This document shows, piece by piece, positions 34,912 to 45,586 of a stretch of DNA of 64,000 nucleotides. The notes below the pieces were generated by a model, which worked only from the letters and a program-made list of their open reading frames with translations, did not search any database and was not told where the DNA came from. The stretch spans positions 45,481,882 to 45,545,881 of the forward strand of contig CM064430.1 of the NCBI GenBank assembly GCA_032690845.1, read 5' to 3'. Within the stretch, counting starts at the first letter, position 1; each line of letters opens with the position of its first letter. Origin of the DNA: Eleusine coracana subsp. coracana (Eukaryota > Streptophyta > Magnoliopsida > Poales > Poaceae). The translations under genes were made by a program, and so were the position numbers.

Positions 34912-35713
34912 TTATCTCCTCGGTTCATATACCTCGAACGTCCTATCCATACATCCCCTCCAATTACTCTCGATGCCTCGTCGCCACGGTGCCTTGTATC
35001 TCTTCACTTCATCAATAGTACAACACTCTTCTACCTTCGGGCGAAACTTGAAAGAGTAGGGAGTCCCACCTATATCGAAGCTTATCTCACCACTCCCAAC
35101 ATCAATACTTGCTTTTGTTGTCCTCGAGAAGGGTCTGCCTAAGATCAACAGGGTCCTCGTCCTTTTATCCATATCATGCACAATAAAATCAACAGGGACA
35201 ATGTGATCTCCAATTTGAACAGGCACATCTTCAGCAACTCCATCAAGGATGCGTACCGATTGATTGGCTAACTCCAAACACATACCCGTAGGCTCCAATT
35301 CAGACAAATTGAGACTTGTGAATATATGATGGGGCATAACACTTACACTTGCTCCAAGATCACACAAGTACCTATCAAATATCCTTGTTCCAATCATGCA
35401 TTTTGGTTCTTGGTGATCCAGGGTCAGGCTTCTTCGCAAGTGCAACATCATTGATTGCCGCCATAAGCTCCTTAGTAACCTTCACAACCTTCTCAGAATC
35501 TAGAGACTTCTTGTTCTGCATCATGTCCTTAATGTACTTGGCATAGGTGGGTACTTGAATTGCATCCATAAAAGGGACATTGATGTAAAGCTTCTTCATA
35601 ATATCAACGAACCATGCAAATTGCTCGTCGTGTTGCCGCGCTCTTTCTATCTTCATCAGCAGTTGAGTATCCAAGAACGTGGCAGGGCCATGCTTCTCTG
35701 TTTCCATGCCCAT
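34912..35713 (-). pseudogene. TE6 aspartic protease region
   Basis: Blocks 35375-35713 (QHDEQFAWFVDIMKKLYINVPF, the Athila gag-protease linker) and 34912-35451 overlap in different frames, so one frameshift lies near 35400. The protease block contains DRYLCDLGASVSVMPHHIF with the Asp of the catalytic D-L-G-A-S, then LLILGRPFSRTTKASIDV. It would process TE6 Gag. This retained protease alongside a missing pol is unusual. Confidence 0.75.
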
Positions 35714-37072
35714 TTTCAGACCAGAGAGGTCAACATCCTCCTCGCGCCGATCGGCGCTCTCAGGGAGCCGATCAATGCCGTCAGGACCGTCGCGCCGATC
35801 GGCGTGGGTCTTCTTTGCTCCCGTAGGATGCTCTGGATCCTCTGTTTATTTTCCTGACCTCATAGCTATTGCCTTCAATTCTTTTGTAGAATTTGTATTG
35901 CCAGGAATAGCCACTTTGTTGCCTTGAATGGCTTGTGATAGTTGTCCCATCTGTTGCTCCATAATCTTGGTATGCTTCAAAATCTGCTCATTGGAGCTCC
36001 CAATTTCCATCACCTTGTCATTAATTCCCTCAAGGATGCGATCAATCTCTTTGAATTTAGCTTTATTGTCCTTATTGAACTTCCCTTGAGCTTGGAAGAA
36101 CTCATGACATTAAAGACGAAGTGGGATAGAATTTTGTATGGATGAGCTAGGAGAAAAAGAACTCCTTTGCTACTGATATTGGGGCTTCCATCCACTATTC
36201 TTCATATATTCTAGCATCTTCATCTCTTCAGGGCAATCTTTCTGCACATGACCAAATTCTCCACACTCACCACAAGTGGAGCGTGATTCTGCTAGCTTGA
36301 GCAACTCTTCCTTAGGGATATGAAGATTATTGTCCAACCTCCTTTGAATAGCGTCGAGGCGATCCATAATCAAGTCTTCATGAGTCCTCTCAATCACACT
36401 CTTCACCAATCCTTTCGAAGGTCGCAAATTCCTTGAACTTCTATCACTATCCCATGATTGATTCTCAACTAACAACTTGATCAATTCCTTAGCTTGAGTG
36501 GGAGTTTTTGACATGAATGAACCTGCAGCTGAAGCATCCAAGTATTGACGAGATTGCTGATTCAATCCTATGTAGAACCTCTTAACAACTTCTCCAACCA
36601 TCAAACCATGATGAGGGCATGCATCCATATATTAATTATATCTCTCCCATGCTTCTCCAATGCTCTCATCAACATTCTGTGTAAATCCAAGAATCTTATT
36701 CTTCAAAGCTTGAGTCTTACCAGGAGGGAAGTACTTGGCTAAGAATTTAGCCGCTAACGTGTCCTACACCGTCTTTACTGGGTTTTCCAATCCATTGTAA
36801 CATCGCTTAGGGCGTCCAACTAGAGAGAAAGGGAACAACCGCACACGTGCTTGGTCTACGGTCAATCCCGCTATCTTGAATGTGCTACAAACCTCAATGA
36901 AGTGTTGCAAGTGATGATTGGGATCTTCCAAACCTATGAACGGTTGTTGTGCCACTATTCCAATATATCTCTCCAATTGATACGGAAGTTGATCTTGAAC
37001 TTCATGGAAATCTGTCTTGACAACATTATTCAATTGAGGCTTGAGAAGATTAACCATAGGTAACTCTGCCAT
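35714..37072 (-). pseudogene. TE6 gag with zinc knuckle
   Basis: It starts at ATG 37072 (MAELPMVNLLKPQ). The Athila gag core includes FIGLEDPNHHLQHFIEVC, LTVDQARVRLFPFSL and, in the second block (36170-36628), GLNQQSRQYLDASAAGSF. The zinc knuckle CGECGEFGHVQKDC is complete (CX2CX4HX4C). Stops at about 36762 and 36629 break the frame. A linker of lower quality joins it to the protease. Confidence 0.78.
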
Positions 37073-37350
37073 CTCTTCTCCTTCTTGACCTTGAACTAGA
37101 TCTGCTAAATCTCAAGGGGTGGCGCGGACTGTTTCTTCAGCTAAATCTCCAAGTGACTTGCTTCTCTTCTTCGTTGTTCTCTTCTTGCGAAAGAGTCTTT
37201 CTGGATCATCGGTGTAATTAGAGGGTTTGTTTGACTTAGGATCGTCCATACCTGTTAGTTTCACTTAACAGAATATATGTGCTAAAGAGAAAAGTAAAGT
37301 AAAATGACTAAACACTAATACATCAAACAATGTTTAAAAACCTACTATGG

Positions 37351-37368
37351 TCCCTGGCAGTGGCGCCA
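37351..37368 (-). other. TE6 primer-binding site (tRNA-Asp-like)
   Basis: The minus strand reads TGGCGCCACTGCCAGGGA, close to the TGGCGCCGTTGCCGGGGA used by Athila-type elements. It lies 13 bases inside the LTR. Confidence 0.75.
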
Positions 37369-37381
37369 GAAAAAGAAAGCT

Positions 37382-38822
37382 TGTTGGTCATAACTACGCA
37401 CCCACTTATATACCGCAAGAGGACGAAGTACGATTGTAGCACTTTTTCCCTTGAATTGAGTATTCCAAGGTTTATCGAATCCACTAGGACCCTAAGGATA
37501 ATTAAGTAAAGTTAACAGTAAAAGATCTAGTCAAAGCTACTATCAAGTTCAGGTTGCATGAGGGGGACTGGCCAGCGCAAAGGTGCGCCGGACAGCAAAT
37601 CTATTATTGTGTTGATCGGCGCAGATGTTGAGCCGATTGGCACGGGGGTGAATCTAAGCCAAAGTGCGCCAGATGCCTTTGTAAGCCTAAGCTATTATGT
37701 GAGTAGACAAGTATCTACTAGTGAGATCGTAACCAGAAAGTCTAATCAAATAGCATCATAATGGATAATTACGTGGATCAATGAAAACCTATAATGAATA
37801 AGACCACCCTGCTTTTCGAGCGGCTCCTGATTTATCGCTGATGAGAGGAAACCCTTAATCACGCGAGTATCTTACCCTACTCAACTATCCAATAGTGTTG
37901 CGCAGGTTTAGTGTTGTCACCGCTAAACCACACTACTAGCATCGTCAAGCAACCATAACCAATACAATGTTCGAATACTATCCTAATTACCACAATCAAG
38001 ATAATATCAACTTACTTATCCTAGAACTAAGCAGTTGGAATAGGCACATGCATGATTATAGAATCAAGATAGATAAATCACCAAAACCATCATCAACATA
38101 TTCAATCATCCTTGAGATACATAGAGTAAGATTCATCACTGTCGAGATGGCCTACCTTGACGGATCAACTCTTACACCAATGGTTCTTGAAACTCAACTA
38201 GAGATCTATTCTAACTCACGGATCGGTTGTCCCTCTGTCACCTCTGTTGTCTCTGTTTTTCTTTTTCACGACCTAGGGTTCACAAGTATTTATAAGGGTT
38301 CTACTCGTGAAGGATTCGGTTTCTAGCAAATAAGGCGGTTGCGCCAATCGGCGCAAGCCATGCCTCCTCTGGTTTCTCCTCTGAGTCGGTTCCTCAGTCT
38401 TTCACAGCTGCCATGTGGGCCCTTTCCTTCGAGATAAAGTCTTGTACTGCATGTCGAGATCTTGAAGTTCCATAAATCTTCCAGGCAAATATCTTCAAAA
38501 GTCTTGCGCAGATAAACTTCCATAAACATGTGGAATGAGCCTCGGTCACTTCTGTGGGCCAAAACACCCTTGTGCCGATCGGCTCGTGGACCGCGCTGAT
38601 TGGCGCATTGGGATTCTTCAATGCTTTTCGTCGGTTCTGGATTCCTGTCCTATCCAGCATCACTTAAATCACCAATTTTACCTGTTTCTGCAATAGAGCT
38701 CCAAAACAACGCATATACAAATATATGGGTAATATCATAGGTAAATGGCCTAAATTAGTATCAATTATTCTCTAATTGGGGCAATATTCTCATATAAAGG
38801 GGGCACTTGGGGAGTGCCAACA
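37382..38822 (-). repeat. TE6 5' LTR
   Basis: It aligns with 28900-30381. TATAAAT on the minus strand at 38288-38294. Upstream of it one palindrome unit remains at 38341-38355, where the left LTR has two, and a pair lies at 38571-38606. Confidence 0.9.
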
Positions 38823-38827
38823 GGTAG

Positions 38828-39164
38828 TCAACAGGAGACATGAGCTCTCAATTGAGAGAGCAATGGAGATGATACTCGTGCTCTAGTCACAAGTTGGGCA
38901 TGTGCTTGAGCACATCACTGGACTCTATGTCCCCCCCCCCCCCCCCCCCCATTACTACATCGACGTTGACAATGTGCACATGGGGATGGTCATGGACATT
39001 GGAGGTACCGTGCTCCTCACTATCCCATTAGGAGGAGACTACTAGATGGGATTGCAAGAATCCCTATCTATGAGGATGGTCTTATTGCCCGACATGATGA
39101 GGTTAGTGCTAGTCAATCAAGTAATGCTTTAGATACTAACCCTTCTTTCTCTAGTGCTTGTCTT
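38828..39164 (+). pseudogene. TE5 gag-like region, 3' part
   Basis: Continues TE5 after TE6. It carries stops and a run of about 19 C (38932-38950) within what was gag. There is no recognisable domain. Confidence 0.4.
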
Positions 39165-39580
39165 ATGGCTATCACCAGGGTCAATTACAAGAGTGGAGGC
39201 ACTCATTGGATTCTTGATAGTGGGTGCACTCAACACATGACCGAGAAGCCAACCATGCTCACCACCATTAATGAAGACGAAGATAGTGAGAAGGTGACTT
39301 TTCGGGATAACTCAAAGGGGAGAGTTAGAGGCTCGGGCAAGGTGGCCATCTCAAATAACCTCTATCTCTCCAAGGTCTTTGTTGTGGAAACCCTCAACTT
39401 CAACCTTTTGTCTATTGGTCAACTCTGTGACATGGTTTCAAGTGCACATTTGATGACGACAGTGCAAAAATTGAGAATGCCAAGAGAGGGCTACTATTTC
39501 ATGGAGTAAGGCATGGGAACTTGTATGTCACGGACTTCAAATCAAGCAATATGCCACCAAGCACTTACCTATTCACTAAG
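39165..39580 (+). pseudogene. TE5 Copia protease
   Basis: The 114-codon block has the Copia active site THWILDSGCTQHMT (Asp-Ser-Gly intact), then VRGSGKVAISNNLYLSKVF and LNFNLLSIGQLCD, typical of the Copia retropepsin region. It would cleave the Gag-Pol polyprotein. A frame change follows near 39430-39510. Confidence 0.82.
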
Positions 39581-39589
39581 GCATCCAAG

Positions 39590-40320
39590 GGATAGTTGTG
39601 GCATAGAAGACTGGTACATGTTGGAATGAATTAGCTCAAGAAGATTGTCAAGAGGAATCTAGTTGAAGGAATCAAGGATGTGACCTTTGAGAAGGATAGA
39701 CTGTGTAGCGCTTGTCAGGCAGGAAAGCAAGTTGCATCTTGACATCCCACCAAGTCATTCATGTCTACATCTCGTCCCCTAGAGCTCTTGCACATGGATT
39801 TGTTCGGGCCAATACACTACAAGAGTCTAGGAGGCAATCTCTATTGCTTGGTGATTGTTGATAATTTCACTAAATACAATTGGACCTTCTTTCTTGTGGA
39901 CAAATCTCAAGTCAGTGGTATCTTCAGAAAGTTTGCCAAGAGAGCAAAAAATGAATTCAATGCCAGCATTGTGAAGATAAGGAGTGATAATGAAATGGAG
40001 TTCAAGAACACTACAGTAAAGGAATACTGTGACAAGAAAGGAATCAAACATGAATTCTCCACTACATACACTCTCGAGCAAAATGGAGTAGTGGAGAGGA
40101 AGAACAAGATACTCATCACTCTTGCTCGTGCCATGTTGGATGAGTATGGAACTCATGAGAGGTTTTAGGCGGAGGCAATCAACACGGCTTGCTACACCTC
40201 CAATCGTGTCTATCTCCACCGGTTGTTGAAGAAGACGCCATATAAGCTATTGGTGGGACGGAAACCCAATGTTTCATGATTTCTGAGTCTTTGGCTGCAA
40301 GTGTTACATTCTCAAGAAGA
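39590..40320 (+). pseudogene. TE5 Copia integrase
   Basis: Pre-integrase zinc motif: HRRLVHVGMN, a stop, then CSACQAGK. Core at 39761-40168: Asp in LLHMDLFGPI, Asp in KIRSDNEMEF and Glu in EQNGVVERKN, so the triad is intact. Stops at about 39630, 39741, 40168 and 40278 break the frame. Confidence 0.85.
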
Positions 40321-40991
40321 GGAGAAAGTCCGGGAAGTTTGAGAGCAGAACTTATGAAGTCATTCTTGTTGGGTACTCTGGGACTTCTAAAGCTTATAGG
40401 GTCAACAACTCAGCCACATGATGTGTGGAAGAATCCTATGATGTGCAATTTAATGAGTCAAATGGGTCACAAAAGGAGGATGAATTTCATGAAGTGAACA
40501 TTGGGGATGAGCCTATGAGGCAAGCCTTGAGAAACATACCCATGGGCGAGGTCTTACCCCATGAGGCCAATGATGGTGATATTGATGAGCCCTCTACTCC
40601 ACCACCTCAACCTACCTCCTCCTTCGAGGTACAACAAACAACCCAAGATGCCACAAATACTCCCACAAGCTACTCCTAAGATTCATTGAGAGTTCACTGA
40701 CCAAATGATGAGAAAACCCAAGTGAGAAGTGAACCACAAACCTCCCCACATACTTCACCACAAACCACTTCTCCTAGCTCTTCACAAGATACCCTCCCAT
40801 CCACCTCAAGCTCAAAGTCCAAAACAAGAAAGCATAAGAATGACTCTTCCACCTCTCTTAGGATACAAGACAGTCGTATATCAAGAGAGCAAATAATCCA
40901 TGATGCATAAGACACTTCACCTAGAGCTCCTCCCACTCAAAGAAAATACCATCCTAATCCCAAAGCCACCAACAAAGATCACTCACAAGAC
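40321..40991 (+). pseudogene. TE5 integrase C-terminal and linker region
   Basis: Ser/Thr/Pro-rich low-complexity blocks (40425-40679, 40722-40910) connect integrase and RT. This is typical of Copia polyproteins. Stops at 40677 and 40910. Confidence 0.6.
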
Positions 40992-42656
40992 TTGATCATT
41001 GGGAGTCCATCTCAAGGGATAAAAACAAGGAGAAATCAATATAAGCCCAACTATGTGAGTGAAGAGAATGATGATAAGGCCAATGTTGAGATTGAGAACT
41101 TCTCCTTCATCTCTATGATTGAGCCCACTACCATTGATAAAGCTATGGATGATCACAAGTGGGTTATTGCCATGCAAGAAGAGTTGAACAACTTCAAGAG
41201 GTGCAACGTATGGAAGTTGGTTGAGAGGCCCAAGAATTACAATGTGGTTGGCACCAAGTGGGTCTTCAAGAACAAGCAAGATAAGAAAGGAGCAATTGTC
41301 AAGAACAAGGCTCGCCTAGTGGCTAAGGGATATTCTTAAGTGGCGGGAATTGACTTTGAAGAGACCTTTGCTCCCGTGGCCCGTCTTGAAGCTATTCGGA
41401 TCTTACTTGCCTATGCATCACACAATGGCTTCAAGCTCTTTCATATGGATGTCAAAAGTGCCTTCTTGAATGGAGAGATCAATGAGAAAGTCTATGTGGA
41501 ACAACCTCCAGGATTTGAGGACCCAAAACATCCAAGACATGTGTACAAATTGAAGAAAGATCTCTATGGCCTCAAGCAAGCACCAAGGACATGGTATGAA
41601 CACTTGAGGAACTTTCTACTCAAAAATGGATTCACCATTGGAAGCATTGATAGCACCTTATTCACGAGGCATGTTGGGAAGGATCTCTTTGTGTGCCAAA
41701 TCTACGTGGATGATCTATGGGTCAATCTATGGGTCAACCAATGAGAAGTTCAATGAAGAGTTTTGGGATATGATGGCTAAGGAATTCCAAATGTCAATGA
41801 TTGGAGAGTTGCATGTTTTCCTTGGTTTTGAAGTCAAGCAATTGAGAGAAGGAAACTTCATCTATCAAGAGAAATTTACTAAGTACCTTCTCAAGAGATT
41901 CAACATGGAGAATTGCAAGCCTTTGCACACACCTATGGCTACTAGCAAACCCTTGGATGATGATGTGAAAGGAAAACCGATGAACCCCAAGCTATATAGA
42001 TCAATTATTGGATCTTTGCTCTATCTCACCGCTTCGAGATCGGACATCATGTTTAGTGTGTGCTTGTGTTCACGCTATCAAGCAAATCCAAAAGAGTCAC
42101 ACTTGAAGGCCGTGAAGAGAATAATAAGATACCTCAAGTACACACCAACCATGGGCTTATGGTATCCTAGAGGAACAAACTTTGAGTTACTTGGGTATTC
42201 GGATTCGGACTTCACGGTTTGCGAAGTGAATAGAAAGAGTACATCGGGAGGTTACCAATTTCTTGGAAGATCTCTAGTATCTTGGAGCTCAAAGAAGCAA
42301 AACTCTGTGGCTCTATCTACCGCCAAAGCGGAGTACATGGCGGCGGGAGCATGTTGTGCACAACTCCTTTACATGAGGCAAACACTCTCGGACTATGGCC
42401 TCAACTACTCAAATGTCACTATATTGTGATAGTGAGGCAGAAATCAAGATGGCCCTCAAGATGGGAGATCATGGTCATGCAAAGCACATTCAAGTGAGGC
42501 ATCACTTCATAAGAGACCATGTTAAGAAGAAGGACATCGAATTGGTGGGCGAACTCATGAACAATTAGCGGACATCTTTACCAAGCCACTCGATGAGAAG
42601 ACCTTCAATAAGCTAAGGGGAGAACTCAATGTTCTCGACCTCTCCAACTTCACATG
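40992..42656 (+). pseudogene. TE5 Copia reverse transcriptase and RNase H
   Basis: RT: WVIAMQEELNNFKR, NVVGTKWVFKNK, a TAA at 41337, then DFEETFAPVARLEAIR, MDVKSAFLNGEINE, DLYGLKQAPRTWY and catalytic IYVDD (41703-41714). Immediately after YVDD a 12-bp tandem duplication and a small deletion shift the frame; the next frame continues STNEKFNEEFWDMM. RNase H: LLGYSDSDFTVCEVNRKSTS and ALSTAKAEYMAA, then another frame change near 42429 to the C-terminal HAKHIQVRHHFIRD segment. Confidence 0.88.
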
Positions 42657-43851
42657 AGTAACCCTTGAGCTTGTCTCTTATACATATGTATAGTGTTTGT
42701 TTGTTTTTGCTGTTTGTGTCTTCGTTTGTGCTTGTTTCTCTTCTTTTGTAGGTTGACTTCGGACCTTCTTGAGATAGCAATGGACATGGGTTAAGCTTGG
42801 GAAGGTGGTTCATGGTGTACCCAAGGCTTTGAAGAATGGTCCATTGTGAGCAAGCTTGAGAAGGGAACAACTCGTCGTTGACACCTTGGTTTGTAGTGCT
42901 TCTTTCTCTTTTCTTTAGCATCGCATCATGCATTGTATACTTGTTACATTTGCATTCTTGCATCCATGCATTGTGATACCATACATGCTCCCAAGCATGT
43001 GTCTAGGGGGAGTTACTCATTTAAAATGTGAGTACATGACTCTCTAGATGATCAAATAGTGATATTTGTGCTTCATGCCCATTGAGTCATGTTCGACCGA
43101 GCTCCGAGGTTAAATCTACTCGCGCGACTCAAAGACAAGTGGCTCATACATTCCCGCCTCTCTAATGACTAACCCTTTCACATTTGAGAAAAATATTTTG
43201 TTGAGTCACAAGTGTAGGGGGAGCTATGATGGAACACCACTACGACCAAGGAGGAGCACCATGAAAGGGGGAGTTCTCCAAACTCTTGCCAACTATCTTA
43301 TACCTCTTGGTTTTGTTACGTTTTGGTGTGGTTTTTGGTGATAGGTGACAAAGGGGGAGAAGAAACATGAAGATCCAAAAGCCAAGTCTAGATCAAAGAG
43401 GGAGAAAGAACATGAAGACGATCGATAACATAAAGGGGGAGGAGAATATGAAGAAGAAACATGAAGATTCGGGGAGATGGAACATGAAGATCACATCAAG
43501 ATGAACATCTACACCAATATGGAGATGAACAACGATGGTGCATGTCTACGACGACAATGTACACCTTCATCGACATGAGCATCTACGTCCTTGGTGCATG
43601 TCTACATCAATAAGATCGACTACCACAACACCAAGGCGGGCGCAATTTCAGCTCAAGATTGAAATCCAAGGGCGCTAAATGAGTGGGTAGTTCTCCCTCA
43701 ACACCTAGAACATCTCAAGCGGGAGACTACTTCCAAGGTAAGGACCAAGTTATGCCTTTCAATCTTTTCTTTTCCTTTGGTTCTTTGTTGCTCATCTATT
43801 TTTGGATTATCATAAGTAGTGGTTGTCATCCATCACCAAACAGGAGGAGAT
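42657..43851 (+). other. TE5 long non-coding region after pol, with polypurine tract
   Basis: No convincing ORF. Repeated GGGGGAG and GAAGAACATGAAGA words. The last bases CAGGAGGAGAT (43841-43851) are the polypurine tract. Confidence 0.65.
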
Positions 43852-45581
43852 TGTAAGCATTATGACCATTGAGGTCACCCCAAGGTATGATGTTTTGGTG
43901 ATGAATGACAAACATGAAATGTGACTAATATCTACACGAGTGTTGTTCATGTAGGAAACCTTTTCTATCTTATGATGATGGTCAACGATGTCCTTGGCGA
44001 TTGATGAAAATGACCACAAGCATGGAGGCTTGTGAACTTGATGGAGTCCAAGGATTGATGGAGATGGATCAAAGCGGAGACCAAGCTATGGTGCAAGAGT
44101 TTGGTATACTTGTCTAGTTGTTAGGGCTTTGAGTCCATAGGAAAAACCGGACTATCAAGGGGGTCTAGGTCATTCTCTTAGGTTATGTCCAGTCGGTGAT
44201 GTGCAAGGTTGCTCGGTGAAATCACAGGCACTAGGTGACAATGGAGAAGCCAAGGAGCTGTTCGGAGAAGCCGGGAAACAAAGTCAAGTGAGGACGACAA
44301 GTTTCAGCTTCTGGACATAGAGACCGGACAGAGGGGTCACTGGAGACTGGACTATACAGTCACTATGAGGAGTTGTCCAGGACTTAGAGCGAGGAGCAAG
44401 GATTCTGTCTGTGGGAGATCCTGTATAGACCGGACGGTCTAGTCAGTAGGGATGACACAGGGTAGCGATGAGGCTTCGGCGCAGAATGTTTCTAGACTGT
44501 AGAGAGAAACGACCAGACGGTCCAGTCTACTGACCGGACAGTCCGGTCAGTACAGGTTTCAGCAGGGTCAGACTGTTTTGTATACTGTGCTGCAGTGATC
44601 GAACTGTCCGGTCAGAAGGCCTAGGAAGCTGATTTCATGAGGCAACGACTAGTTTGAGGTTGGGAGCCTATATAACTTTGTTGCTGGGATCTTGGAGACC
44701 TCTCTTGGCCAGTAGAATACCTGAGAGCATTTGGTAAGATCCAAGAGGAAAAGAGAAGAGCACTAGAAGGAGATATTGCATATCTTGAGAGCACAGAGGA
44801 GAGTAACTTGAGCATCTTGCACATCTAAGGCTAGGGTGTCCTTGAGGGTGTGACCTAGATTGTTACTCTTGGTCTATGGTGAGACCTAGACCGGTTAGGT
44901 GTCGGTGATCGAGCCTATCGTGATCGGTTGAGAAGGCCGTCACACGTTTGTACACGGTTTGAGCTCGCCGGTGAAAGGGGCATCACTAGTGAGCACCTGT
45001 GTCGGCTCGGGGAGTCCGGCAAGTTCTCGAGGGAGGTGAGCTTGTGCTTTGTGCAGCGGTGATGCACACCATGTCTTCACTCTAGGAGTGATTGCAGGCT
45101 CATGGGCGAGAACTCCACTTGGTGGTGGGAGGGACCGGGACTCTGACGGGAGTGGTCCAACGAGGAGTAGGGGAAGGCGTCATTCTTCCGAGACCTCGGG
45201 AAAAAATCATGAGCCATCTCTTACTCTACTCCTTACTTTGATGCATTACTTTTCATATTTACATATCGTGCTATTCATGCTTGTGTGCTTGTCTTGTGCT
45301 AGTTGATTACCTTGTAGTCTTGCATGAATAGGCTCCTTACTTGTTAGTAGTATTTGAGCTTCTGTATTTGATCACTAACATGTTTAGGAGTTGTATTGCT
45401 TTTGAGTGATTCACTAGTATGCTTAGGTCGTTGTTCCTTTCATAGGTTCATTATCTTGCTAGTGTGATCACCACTAGAATTGTGTAGGAGTTGATTTGAG
45501 TGGTCGGTTTTAGGAATTGGTAAATTTGGTACATAGTGCGAGTTCTCGATTCACCCCCCCCCCCCCACCACGGTCCTTTCA
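43852..45581 (+). repeat. TE5 3' LTR (full length, 1.73 kb)
   Basis: It starts TGTAAGCATTATGACC and ends GGTCCTTTCA, with a C-run (about 45555-45566) near the end. TATATAA at 44669-44675. Palindromic dyads at 44428-44444, 44511-44527, 44532-44548 and 44597-44613; the first pair of the 5' LTR is a single dyad here. Confidence 0.9.
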
Positions 45582-45586
45582 TACGG

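Larger units (their letters stand above)
29126..38606. repeat. Dispersed GCGCCGATCGGCGC-type palindrome pairs of TE6
   Basis: Units are centred near 29135/29156, 29889/29908, 30139/30160, 31135/31155, 32306, 33794/33812, 34068/34088, 34234/34253, 34486/34506, 35750/35773/35797, 37616/37637, 38348 and 38578/38599. Most are imperfect copies of TGCGCCGATCGGCGCA. Within a pair, centres are about 18-24 bp apart. They occur in both LTRs, in untranslated DNA and inside the protease and extra-ORF regions. They are confined to TE6 and absent from flanking TE5. Confidence 0.8.
28900..38822 (-). mobile_element. TE6: pol-less Athila-like Ty3/gypsy element inserted in TE5
   Basis: LTRs at 28900-30381 and 37382-38822 start TGTTGGTC and end GCCAACA, flanked by GGTAG. 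A tRNA-Asp-like primer site next to the right LTR and a polypurine tract next to the left LTR give minus orientation. In that order it carries gag with a zinc knuckle, a protease, a non-coding stretch and an Athila-type extra ORF. No reverse transcriptase, RNase H or integrase is present: only about 1.1 kb separates protease from the extra ORF. It is therefore non-autonomous. Pairs of a GCGCCGATCGGCGC-type palindrome recur throughout. Confidence 0.88.
26540..45581 (+). mobile_element. TE5: Ty1/copia element inserted in TE3 and split by TE6
   Basis: LTRs start TGTAAG at 26540 and 43852. The 3' LTR ends CCTTTCA at 45581, and TACGG flanks both sides (26535-26539 and 45582-45586). Domain order is gag-like region, protease, integrase, then RT and RNase H, so it is Copia. 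A polypurine tract CAGGAGGAGAT abuts the 3' LTR (43841-43851). Long LTRs and a long non-coding stretch after pol would fit the SIRE/Maximus group, but that assignment is tentative. The coding part is cut by TE6 at 28900 and carries stops in pol. Confidence 0.9.

Noticed and set aside
29126..38606. Spaced palindromic repeats that could suggest a CRISPR-like array
   Set aside because: Units are imperfect, irregularly dispersed over 9.5 kb as pairs, and lie inside a plant retrotransposon with LTRs and TSD; no spacers of uniform length and no cas genes.
38932..38950. Run of about 19 C as a possible regulatory tract
   Set aside because: Homopolymer within degraded TE5 gag; length may also be a sequencing artefact. 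No other support.
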